A stretch of 12,495 bases of DNA from the NCBI GenBank assembly GCA_025464025.1, contig JAODBP010000067.1, forward strand, positions 1 to 12,495, in the 5' to 3' direction. Source of the DNA: Actinomycetes bacterium. Lineage in GTDB: Bacteria; Actinomycetota; Acidimicrobiia; Acidimicrobiales; CADCSY01. Positions 6,517 through 12,486 of the stretch are shown in pieces. The first letter of the stretch is position 1. The number at the start of each line of letters is the position of its first letter. The position numbers and the translations under genes were made by a program. The notes under the pieces are model-generated. The model was given only the letters and a program-made list of their open reading frames with translations, ran no database searches and was not told the origin of the DNA.

Positions 6517-6933
6517 CTAGGGGATCGCGTAGGTCACCGACGCCTGGGCCACGAGCTCGTCGCCGGAGAGGAGCCGCACGTCGGTGACCGACAGGCGGCG
6601 GCCGAGCTTGAGCACCTCGGCGTGGGCGACGAGGCTCCGCTCGAGCGACGGCTTGCGCAGGAAGTTGATGGTGAGGCTGCTCGTCACGGCCAGGGCGACG
6701 GGCCCGATGCGGGAGAGGGTGGCGAGCCACGCCGCCCCGTCGACCAGTCCCATCATCACCGGTCCGGCGACCGTGCCACCGGGTCGCTCGTGCTCGGGGC
6801 CGATCGGCAGCTCGAGCACCACGCCGGTGGCGGTCACCTCGACGACGCGGTGGTTGCGGGGCGAGTTGGGGAAGGCGCCGGTGAGGAAGTCGTTCAACTC
6901 GTCGGGCGTCATGACCGGGGGCGGGAGGGCCAC
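6517..6933 (-). CDS. PaaI-like hot-dog fold acyl-CoA thioesterase
   Basis: A small cytoplasmic protein of about 138 residues with the 4HBT/PaaI pattern. GGTVAGPVMMGLVDGAAWLA (52-71) gives the hot-dog helix with the likely catalytic Asp65. VTSSLTINFLRKP (83-95) is the typical central beta-strand, and a C-terminal strand ends AQASVTYAIP. Family members hydrolyse acyl-CoA or aryl-CoA thioesters as dimers or tetramers; the substrate here is unknown. The GTG at 6933 is chosen because TACCCT lies exactly 6 nt upstream, as in a leaderless promoter. A GTG at 6972 would overlap the regulator gene, and an ATG at 6910-6912 would give 131 residues. The start codon is 16 nt after the response-regulator stop, so some co-transcription is likely. 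Confidence 0.82.
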   Translation of the reverse strand: MALPPPVMTPDELNDFLTGAFPNSPRNHRVVEVTATGVVLELPIGPEHERPGGTVAGPVMMGLVDGAAWLATLSRIGPVALAVTSSLTINFLRKPSLERSLVAHAEVLKLGRRLSVTDVRLLSGDELVAQASVTYAIP

Positions 6934-6939
6934 CCCGGC

Positions 6940-6945
6940 AGGGTA
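6940..6945 (-). promoter_or_regulatory. Putative -10 box for a leaderless thioesterase transcript
   Basis: TACCCT on the minus strand ends 6 nt before the GTG at 6933. It lies just inside the gap after the response-regulator stop codon. It would allow thioesterase expression independent of the upstream gene. Confidence 0.4.
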
Positions 6946-6949
6946 GGCG

Positions 6950-7324
6950 TCAGGCGCCCACCAGCTCCTCACGGTCGCGGAGCGTGCGGCGCAGCACGCC
7001 GGCGACCTCGGTGAGGCCGAACGGCTTCGGCAGGAACCGGAGCCCGGGCACCGTGGCGAGGTCGCTGGTGGCGCCCGACATCAGCACCACCGGGATCTCC
7101 GGGTGCAGGGTCCACAGCCGCTCGATGAGCGTGATCCCGCAGTCGACACCGAGGCAGAGGTCGGTGAGCACGATGTCGATGGGGTGGACGTTGGCGGCGT
7201 GGAGGGCGGCCTCGGCGTCGGAGGCGGCGGTGACCTGGAAGCCGATGCGGTCGAGGTAGCCGACGAGGATGTGGAGCAGCTCGGGCTCGTCGTCGACCAC
7301 CAGCACGTGCGGGTTCCGCTCCAT
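6950..7324 (-). CDS. Receiver-only response regulator (CheY-like)
   Basis: The 124-residue protein is a single phosphoacceptor (REC) domain with no output domain. Asp11 and Asp12 (VVDDEP) form the acidic metal pocket, Asp55 (LTDLCLG) is the phosphorylation site, Ser83 (LMSGAT) is the switch residue and Lys100 (LPKPF) the conserved lysine. Such stand-alone receivers act through protein contacts, for example in phosphorelays or on a histidine kinase. No kinase is present here. The ATG at 7324 is chosen because MERNPHVLVVDDEP gives the usual short lead into beta-1. An in-frame GTG at 7336 would add four residues and place the start inside a palindrome. The gene diverges from the HODM-like gene. 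Confidence 0.92.
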   Translation of the reverse strand: MERNPHVLVVDDEPELLHILVGYLDRIGFQVTAASDAEAALHAANVHPIDIVLTDLCLGVDCGITLIERLWTLHPEIPVVLMSGATSDLATVPGLRFLPKPFGLTEVAGVLRRTLRDREELVGA

Positions 7325-7335
7325 GCGAACCAGCA

Positions 7336-7356
7336 CACCACTTCGGCGAAGTGGTG
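7336..7356. promoter_or_regulatory. Perfect 21-bp palindrome (CACCACTTCG-G-CGAAGTGGTG)
   Basis: Ten-base arms are perfectly complementary around a single central G. The palindrome lies 11 bp upstream of the response-regulator ATG in the divergent intergenic region. The length and perfection suggest a dimeric regulator site. As RNA of the response-regulator leader it could also form a hairpin near the start codon. Confidence 0.6.
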
Positions 7357-7380
7357 GACAGAGTCGTGCGCACCGAACCC

Positions 7381-7400
7381 ACTGGTGCAGCTGCACCAGT
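7381..7400. promoter_or_regulatory. Perfect 20-bp palindrome (ACTGGTGCAG/CTGCACCAGT)
   Basis: The sequence equals its own reverse complement across all 20 bases. It ends 10 bp before the first ATG of the HODM-like gene and its centre is about 44 bp from that of the neighbouring palindrome. It shares only the GTGGTG/TGGTG flavour with that one, so the two probably bind different proteins or different subunits. Confidence 0.6.
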
Positions 7401-7410
7401 CGCGCCCGGC

Positions 7411-8244
7411 ATGTCACAGTTCGCGGCGATGTCCGCCCCCGCCTGGCTCGACGAGCTGCCACTGGCGCCCGGCCCGCCGTGGCACGCCATGGGCACGCGG
7501 GCGCTCGAGGAGCGGGACTGGCTCGTGGTCGACGGCGACCGCGACGAGCAGCTCGCCTACAAGCGCGACCTGCTGGCCGCCCACCACGACGTGGTCGCCG
7601 TCGCCCGTCCCGGGAGCGAAGCAGCCGCATCCGAGGCGGCTGCGCTCGTCGGCGCGCCCGACCTCGAAGCGGCCGCGCTCCGGGTGCAGGAGGACCTGTG
7701 CGTGCTGGTGCGCCGCGACGACCGGTGGTGCCTCGACGCCGGCGTCGTCTGCTTCCCGTCGATGTGGCGACTGGCCGACAAGCTGGGCCGGCCCATGGCC
7801 GAGGTCCACGGGCCGGTGCCGGCCTACGCCGACGAGCTGGCCGACCGGGTCGACCGCTTCCTCGACCGGCTCGAGCGTCCGGCCTGGCGGCGCAACTGGT
7901 TCGTGCACGACTCGCCCGAGCTCCACCTGCCCGAGCCACCGCCGCCGCACGCCGCGCCCGCGGTGCCCGAGGGCCTCTGGCTGCGCTCGGAGCGCCAGAC
8001 CCTGCGACCGCTGCCGGCCTCGGGCGGGATCCTCTTCGCCATCCGCACGCAACAGGTGCCGCTGGCCGTGGTGGCCGAGCGGCCCGACGTGGCGGCCCGG
8101 ATGGCCGAGGCCATGGCGGCCTGGTCGCCCGAGCTCGTGGCCTACCGCGGCGCCGCCGCCTGGCGCGACGCCGTGGTCCGGTGGCTCAGCCGGAGTGGGC
8201 CTCCTGGTCGATCCGATCGGCCGGAGCCTGCCCCGAGTCGGTGA
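7411..8244 (+). CDS. Haem-dependent oxidative N-demethylase alpha-subunit family protein (HODM/DUF3445)
   Basis: This 277-residue protein matches the DUF3445/HODM alpha family. Recognisable blocks are PPWHAMGTRALEERDWLVVD (22-41), the VQEDLCVLV strand (92-100), FPSMWRLADKLGRPMAEVHG (115-134) with PVPAY after it, RRNWFVHDSP (160-169), and the diagnostic LRSERQTLRPLPASGGILFA (191-210) with IRT after it. The characterised family member, from Pseudomonas mendocina, is a PAS-like-fold haem protein that oxidatively demethylates dimethylamine and receives electrons from separate flavin/iron-sulfur subunits. Those partner subunits are not next to this gene. ATG 7411 is used; ATG 7429 is equally possible and neither has a Shine-Dalgarno. 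The last 59 nt overlap the convergent NuoF-like gene. The substrate in this organism is unknown. Confidence 0.85.
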   Translation: MSQFAAMSAPAWLDELPLAPGPPWHAMGTRALEERDWLVVDGDRDEQLAYKRDLLAAHHDVVAVARPGSEAAASEAAALVGAPDLEAAALRVQEDLCVLVRRDDRWCLDAGVVCFPSMWRLADKLGRPMAEVHGPVPAYADELADRVDRFLDRLERPAWRRNWFVHDSPELHLPEPPPPHAAPAVPEGLWLRSERQTLRPLPASGGILFAIRTQQVPLAVVAERPDVAARMAEAMAAWSPELVAYRGAAAWRDAVVRWLSRSGPPGRSDRPEPAPSR

Positions 8245-9619
8245 GGTCGTAGGTCCAGTCGGGCTGCTTCCCGTCGTGTCCCTCGTCGAGCACGAAGCGG
8301 TCGTCGACCAGGTCGAGGATCGGGGCGATCAGGACTGGCTCGGCCCCGTCGAGCCGGGCATCGGCGTGAGCCCGCACCTCGGTGGCGAAGCGATCGAGCA
8401 GGCTGCCCACGACCCGCTCCTGCTGGCTGGCCAGCGAGCACCGGGCGCCGGTGGCCACCGTGGTGACCCGGTCGGCGAGCTGGGCGACGACGCCGTCCTC
8501 GGCCTCCGACCGGCGGAGGTCGTCGAGCAGGTCGGCCATGGCCAGGCCGTCCTGCTTGCACGGCGTGCACTGGCCGCACGACTCGACGGCGAGGAAGCGG
8601 GAGATCCCGCGGGTCACGGCGATCATGTCGCGGGTGTCGTCGAAGACGATGAACCCGGCGGCGCCGAGGCCGGCCCCGGCCGCCTCCATGTCCTCGTAGG
8701 TGAGGGGCGTGCTCAGCTGGTCGCCGGTGAGGAACGGGTTGGCCACGCCGGAGGCCACCGCCTTGATCGAGCGGCCCTTGCCCGGGCCGCCGCCGGCCGC
8801 ATCGAGCGCGTCGGCCAGCGGGGTGCCCATGGCGACCTCGACGACGCCGTGGCGCACGGTGTCGCCCGAGACGGTGCAGACGATCGTGCCCGGCGACCGC
8901 TCGGTGCCGAGCTCGCGGAACCAGGCCGGTCCGTTGAGGACGATCCCGGGGACGTTGGCCAGCGTCTCGACGTTGTCGACGAGGGCCGGGGGCGCCGGGG
9001 AGTCGCCGACCTCGTCGGCCAGGTCGACGTGGCTGGCCGAGGCGCTGTCGTCGCCGACCTGGTCGACGCCGCGTCGGAACGGCGGGGCGATGCGGGGGAA
9101 GGGGGCCCGGCCGTCGAGCACCTCGAGCAAGGCGGTCTCCTCGCCGAACAGGTACTCGCCCGGCCCGGTGACGACGTCGAGCTCGACGCCGTCGGCCCAG
9201 CCGGCGTCCCGGACGTCGGTGATGGCCTGCCGCACCCGGTCGATCTCGGTCGTGAACGAGCCCTTCATGGCCACGTGGACGCTGTCGGCGCCCACCGCCA
9301 CGGCCGCGATGAGGGCGCCCTCCAGCACGCGGTACGGGTTGGCCCGGAGGATCGCCCGGTCCTTGAACGACCCGGGCTCGCCCTCGGCCGCGTTGACCAC
9401 GACGCTGGTGGTCATGGTCGGCGAGGCGTAGCCGGCGACGGTGGCCCACTTGGTGCCGGTGGGGAAGCCGGCACCGCCCCGGCCCCGCAGCCCGGCGTCG
9501 GCCACGATCTGGACGACGGCCTCGGGTTCGACCTTGCGAGCCGCGGCGAGCGCCTCACCACCTCCGTCCGCTCGGTAGCTGGCGAAGGTGGCAGGTGAGT
9601 CATCGAGCACGCGTCCCAT
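8186..9619 (-). CDS. NuoF-like NADH dehydrogenase flavoprotein (solitary)
   Basis: A 477-residue relative of complex I subunit NuoF, HoxF and FdsB, which oxidise NADH and pass electrons through FMN to a 4Fe-4S cluster. Visible parts are GRGGAGFPTGTKW (46-58, NADH/FMN), NAAEGEPGSFKDR (76-88), GPGEYLFGEETALLE (152-166), VDNVETL (214-220), an SLBB-like region (about 245-330) and cluster ligands Cys348, Cys351, Cys354 (SCGQCTPC) plus Cys394. Oddities are Ala78 where NuoF has Asp, an acidic insert at about 184-209 just before DNVETL, and a C-terminal tail of about 75 residues after the last cysteine. NuoE and NuoG are absent nearby, so this is not a complex I operon copy. The ATG at 9619 is chosen because the family N-terminus follows directly; a TAGGTC box lies 7 nt upstream. 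The electron acceptor is unknown. Confidence 0.9.
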   Translation of the reverse strand: MGRVLDDSPATFASYRADGGGEALAAARKVEPEAVVQIVADAGLRGRGGAGFPTGTKWATVAGYASPTMTTSVVVNAAEGEPGSFKDRAILRANPYRVLEGALIAAVAVGADSVHVAMKGSFTTEIDRVRQAITDVRDAGWADGVELDVVTGPGEYLFGEETALLEVLDGRAPFPRIAPPFRRGVDQVGDDSASASHVDLADEVGDSPAPPALVDNVETLANVPGIVLNGPAWFRELGTERSPGTIVCTVSGDTVRHGVVEVAMGTPLADALDAAGGGPGKGRSIKAVASGVANPFLTGDQLSTPLTYEDMEAAGAGLGAAGFIVFDDTRDMIAVTRGISRFLAVESCGQCTPCKQDGLAMADLLDDLRRSEAEDGVVAQLADRVTTVATGARCSLASQQERVVGSLLDRFATEVRAHADARLDGAEPVLIAPILDLVDDRFVLDEGHDGKQPDWTYDLTDSGQAPADRIDQEAHSG

Positions 9620-9631
9620 CGGCCCCGACCT

Positions 9632-9646
9632 ACCCCGTGACGGGGT
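9632..9646. promoter_or_regulatory. ACCCCGT-G-ACGGGGT palindrome between nuoF-like and the small Cys4 gene
   Basis: Seven-base perfect arms flank one central base in the 52-bp gap between two divergent genes. It abuts the TAGGTC sequence that could be the -10 box of the NuoF-like gene. It may be an operator for either gene. Being short and GC-rich, it is weaker evidence than the longer palindromes. Confidence 0.35.
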
Positions 9647-9660
9647 TGGACAAGCGATGT

Positions 9661-9667
9661 AGGAAGG
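9661..9667 (+). promoter_or_regulatory. Ribosome binding site of the small Cys4 protein
   Basis: AGGAAGG lies 4 nt before the ATG at 9672 and continues into a G-run. It supports that start for a short gene. Confidence 0.6.
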
Positions 9668-9671
9668 GGGG

Positions 9672-9974
9672 ATGGCCACCTCCCCGGACACGCTCGCCGA
9701 GGCCATCGCCCTGCTCGAGGCCGATGGCTACACCGAGGACTTCAACCTGACGGGTGGCGTGCTCGACTGCGTCGCCTGCCAGGTCGCCCACGAGCCGGTC
9801 GTGGGCATCATCGAGCGGCAGTACCGCTTCGAGGGGGCGAGCAACCCCGACGACGAGTCGGTCGTGTTCGGCGTGCGGTGCCCGGCTTGCGGCGCCCGGG
9901 GGGTGGTCGTGAGCGCCTTCGGTCCGGGCGCCGACCCCGAGGTCCTGGCGTGGCTCACGAAGGCCGGTGCCTGA
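9672..9974 (+). CDS. Small conserved protein with YTEDFNL motif and two CxxC pairs
   Basis: The protein is 100 residues and carries the blocks GYTEDFNL (19-26) and YRFEGASNPDDESVVFGV (51-68). These resemble a family of small bacterial proteins often database-labelled phosphoribosylpyrophosphate synthetase, although they are far too short and lack PRPP-synthetase motifs. Cys33/Cys36 (LDCVACQ) and Cys70/Cys73 (VRCPACGARG) could form a zinc-ribbon-like site. No signal peptide or membrane segment is seen. A good ribosome binding site precedes the ATG. The stop overlaps the GTG start of the beta-glucosidase by 8 nt, so the two are translationally coupled. The function is unknown. Confidence 0.85.
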   Translation: MATSPDTLAEAIALLEADGYTEDFNLTGGVLDCVACQVAHEPVVGIIERQYRFEGASNPDDESVVFGVRCPACGARGVVVSAFGPGADPEVLAWLTKAGA

Positions 9975-11310
9975 GCGCCGCTTCCCCGACGGCTTCACCT
10001 GGGGGACCGGTGCCGCCGCCTACCAGGTGGAGGGCGGCATCGACCTCGACGGGCGCGGGCCCTCGATCTGGGACACGTTCGCCCACACGCCCGGCCGGGT
10101 GCGCGACGGGTCGAACGGCGACGTCGCCGTCGACCACCGCCACCGCTGGCGGGAGGACATCGCCCTGGTGGCCGACCTCGGCGTGAGTGCCTACCGGCTG
10201 TCGATCGCCTGGCCCCGGGTGCAGCCCCGGGGGAGCGGACCGGTCAGCGAGGCCGGGCTCGACTTCTACCGGGCGGTGGTCGACGAGTTGCTGGCGCATG
10301 GCATCGAGCCGTTCGTGACGCTGTACCACTGGGACCTGCCCCAGGCCCTGGAGGACGATGGCGGCTGGCCGGAGCGGGCCACCGCCGAGCGGTTCGGCGA
10401 GTACGCCGGGATCGTCGCCGGCGCCCTGGGCGACCGGGTGCAGCGGTGGGGCACGGTCAACGAGCCGTGGTGCGCGGCGATGCTCGGCCACGCCCTCGGC
10501 ATCCACGCCCCGGGTCGGCGCGACCCGGCCGCGGCGATGGCGGCCGCCCACCACCTCCTGCTCGGGCACGGCCTCGCCGTCGACGCCGTGCGGGCCGCGG
10601 TGCCGGGCGCCCAGCTCAGCATCACCCTCAACCCCTATCCGGTGGTGGCGGCGGGTGACCGCGACGAGGACGTCGACGCGGCACGCCGGGTCGACGGGTT
10701 GGCCAACCGGCTCTGGTACGACGCCGTGCTCGAGGGCCGCTACCCGGAGGACGTGCTCGACGACGTGTCGGCCGTGACCGACCTGGCCTTCGTCCGCGAC
10801 GGCGACCTGGCCGTGATCGCCCGTCCCATCGACGCGTTGGGCCTCAACTACTACCGCCGCCACCACGCTCGCTGGGCCGCCGAGCCGGCGGCGCAGCAGC
10901 TCTGGCCCGGGTCGCCCCACGTCGAGCTGGTCGAGCCTCCGGGGGCGCGCACCGACCTCGGGTGGGCCATCGAGCCCGACGGGCTGCGCGAGGTGCTGGT
11001 GCAGGTGACCCAGGGGTGGTCGCCGCCGCCGCTCTACGTCCACGAGAACGGCGCAGCCTTCACCGAGGTGCACGACGACCAGCGCCGCATCGACTTCCTC
11101 GCCGCCCACCTCGGCGCCGCCCACGAGGCCCTGGCCGCCGGCGTCGACCTCCGCGGCTACTTCGTGTGGACGCTGATGGACAACTTCGAGTGGGCCGAGG
11201 GGTTCCAGGCCCCGTTCGGCCTCGTGCACGTCGACCTCGACACGCTCGACCGGACGCCCCGGCGCAGCTTCGGCTGGTACCGGGACGTGATCGCCGCCAA
11301 CGCCCTGTAG
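9967..11310 (+). CDS. Glycoside hydrolase family 1 beta-glucosidase
   Basis: A 447-residue TIM-barrel enzyme of full GH1 length, without signal peptide, so it acts in the cytoplasm on imported beta-glucosides. The N-terminal signature FPDGFTWGTGAAAYQVEG (6-23) includes substrate-binding Gln20. His121 lies in TLYHWDLPQ, the acid/base is Glu166 in TVNEP, and the nucleophile is Glu360 in YVHENGAA. The aglycone/glucose-binding Glu408-Trp409 lie in MDNFEWAEGF. His359 replaces the more usual Thr of the TENG motif; such HENG variants occur in GH1, mainly in plants. The GTG at 9967 overlaps the previous stop, with GAAGG just upstream, indicating coupling. Beta-glucosidase is the default call; beta-galactosidase or fucosidase side activities are possible. 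No sugar transporter is adjacent. Confidence 0.96.
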   Translation: MPERRFPDGFTWGTGAAAYQVEGGIDLDGRGPSIWDTFAHTPGRVRDGSNGDVAVDHRHRWREDIALVADLGVSAYRLSIAWPRVQPRGSGPVSEAGLDFYRAVVDELLAHGIEPFVTLYHWDLPQALEDDGGWPERATAERFGEYAGIVAGALGDRVQRWGTVNEPWCAAMLGHALGIHAPGRRDPAAAMAAAHHLLLGHGLAVDAVRAAVPGAQLSITLNPYPVVAAGDRDEDVDAARRVDGLANRLWYDAVLEGRYPEDVLDDVSAVTDLAFVRDGDLAVIARPIDALGLNYYRRHHARWAAEPAAQQLWPGSPHVELVEPPGARTDLGWAIEPDGLREVLVQVTQGWSPPPLYVHENGAAFTEVHDDQRRIDFLAAHLGAAHEALAAGVDLRGYFVWTLMDNFEWAEGFQAPFGLVHVDLDTLDRTPRRSFGWYRDVIAANAL

Positions 11311-11328
11311 GCCGTCACACCCCCGGCG

Positions 11329-11334
11329 TACGAT
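11329..11334 (+). promoter_or_regulatory. Putative -10 box for a leaderless ECF sigma transcript
   Basis: TACGAT ends 6 nt before the ATG at 11341 in the 30-bp gap after the beta-glucosidase. No Shine-Dalgarno precedes the ATG. It suggests a promoter separate from the upstream gene pair. No convincing ECF-type -35 (GGAAC-like) is seen, so autoregulation is not supported by sequence. Confidence 0.45.
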
Positions 11335-11340
11335 CGCGGC

Positions 11341-12327
11341 ATGCCGACCACCTCCCCCGAGATCGAGCTGGAGCTGGAGACCCACCGCCGTGAGCTCACC
11401 GGGTACTGCTACCGGATGCTCGGCTCGGGCTTCGAGGCCGAGGACGCCGTCCAGGAGACCCTTGTCCGGGCCTGGAAGAACATCGACCGGTTCGAGGGTC
11501 GCTCGTCGCTGCGGTCGTGGCTGTACCGGATCGCCACCAACGTCTGCCTCGACATGGTGCAGGGCCCCCAGCGCCGGGCCCGGGCCATGGACATGGGGCC
11601 CTCGACCACGGCCGACAAGCCCAACCTCGAACGGCTCCCCGAGAGCGCGTGGATCCTGCCGGCGCTCGACGGGCGGGTGCTGCCCGAGGCCGGCGATCCG
11701 GCCGAGGTCGCGGCCCAGCGCGACTCGATCCGGCTGGCCTTCGTGGCCGCCCTCCAGCACCTGCCGCCCCGGCAGCGGGCCGTGCTGATCCTGCGCGAGG
11801 TGCTGCGGTGGCAGGCCACCGAGGTGGCCGAGCTGCTCGACACCACCGTCGCGTCGGTGAACAGCGCCCTCCAGCGGGCCCGGGCCACCCTCGCCGAGGC
11901 CGACGTCGAGGACGTGCCGCTCGACCAGCTCGACGACGAGCACCAGGCCCTGCTCGAGCGCTACGTCACCCTCTTCGAGTCCTACGACATCGCCTCGCTG
12001 GTCACGCTGCTGCACGACGACTGCCACTTCACGATGCCGCCCCACGACATGTGGCTGCAGGGCCACGCCGACATCGCGGCGTGGATGGTCGGGCCGGGCA
12101 TCGAGTGCAAGGACGGCCGGCTCGTGCCCATCCCGGGGGGCGCCAACGGCTGCCCCGCCTTCGCCAGCTACCGCCAGACCTCGCCCGGCGTGTGGACGCC
12201 GTGGTCGGTGGTCGTGCTCGAGCTGTCAGGCGGGAAGATCGCCACCATCCACAACTTCCTCTACCCCGAGCGGTTTCCGGACTTCGGCCTCCCGACCCGG
12301 CTGACGGCCGAGCACCAGGGGGCCTAG
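11341..12327 (+). CDS. ECF sigma factor with C-terminal SnoaL-like domain (SigG-like)
   Basis: A 328-residue group IV sigma factor. Region 2 (about 14-82) contains YCYRMLGSGFEAEDAVQETL and SSLRSWLYRIATNVCLD. Region 4 (about 128-185) contains LPPRQRAVLILREVLRW and the helix-turn-helix ATEVAELLDTTVASVNSALQ. A SnoaL/NTF2-like domain follows (about 200-315: ERYVTLFESYDIASLVTLL, MWLQGHADIAAWM, KIATIHNFLYPERFPDFGL). The order and the linker ESAWILPALDGRVLPEAGDP fit the SigG/TIGR02960-type group rather than SigJ; that finer assignment is from memory of the family. In such factors the C-terminal domain replaces an anti-sigma factor in control, and none is adjacent. The 3' end overlaps the convergent STAS gene by 102 nt. 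The regulon is unknown. Confidence 0.93.
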   Translation: MPTTSPEIELELETHRRELTGYCYRMLGSGFEAEDAVQETLVRAWKNIDRFEGRSSLRSWLYRIATNVCLDMVQGPQRRARAMDMGPSTTADKPNLERLPESAWILPALDGRVLPEAGDPAEVAAQRDSIRLAFVAALQHLPPRQRAVLILREVLRWQATEVAELLDTTVASVNSALQRARATLAEADVEDVPLDQLDDEHQALLERYVTLFESYDIASLVTLLHDDCHFTMPPHDMWLQGHADIAAWMVGPGIECKDGRLVPIPGGANGCPAFASYRQTSPGVWTPWSVVVLELSGGKIATIHNFLYPERFPDFGLPTRLTAEHQGA

Positions 12328-12486
12328 GACATCACCGAGGCCGGCCAGGTGCACGAGCTCGCACAGCTCGGGCACCGGGTCGATCACCCGCGACACGCCC
12401 CCCGAGCGGCGCACGGCCAGGTTCAGCCGGGCCAGGGCGTCGACGAGCGCGAGCGTCACCGGGCCGTCGATCTCGACGGTCACCAC
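12226..12486 (-). CDS. STAS-domain protein (anti-sigma antagonist-like; possibly extends past right edge)
   Basis: Eighty-six codons are visible. The first half reads VTVEIDGPVTLALVDALARL, then NLAVRRSGG, then PELCELVHLAGLGDVLG, the helix-strand pattern of actinobacterial STAS proteins (SpoIIAA-like). The phosphorylatable serine of classical anti-anti-sigma factors is not evident; VDALARL occupies that helix. The last 33 codons are antisense to the sigma-factor gene and give a Gly/Glu/Val-rich tail that is probably unstructured. GTG 12486 or GTG 12483 could be the start, the latter with GAGG 6 nt upstream, but the frame stays open to the window edge, so a longer N-terminus is possible. Functional pairing with the convergent sigma factor is tempting but unproven. 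Confidence 0.7.
   Translation of the reverse strand: MVTVEIDGPVTLALVDALARLNLAVRRSGGVSRVIDPVPELCELVHLAGLGDVLGPLVLGRQPGREAEVRKPLGVEEVVDGGDLPA

Noticed and set aside
7414..8052. A 212-codon open frame on the minus strand opposite the HODM-like gene
   Set aside because: No domain is visible, whereas the plus strand carries the diagnostic ERQTLRPLP motif block of DUF3445.
7103..9598. An 831-codon open frame on the plus strand across three genes
   Set aside because: It runs antisense to the response regulator and NuoF-like gene and out of frame with the HODM-like gene. No motif is present.
9955..12066. A 703-codon open frame on the minus strand
   Set aside because: It is antisense to the GH1 and sigma-factor genes, both with intact family motifs. 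The translated product is low-complexity and matches nothing recognisable.
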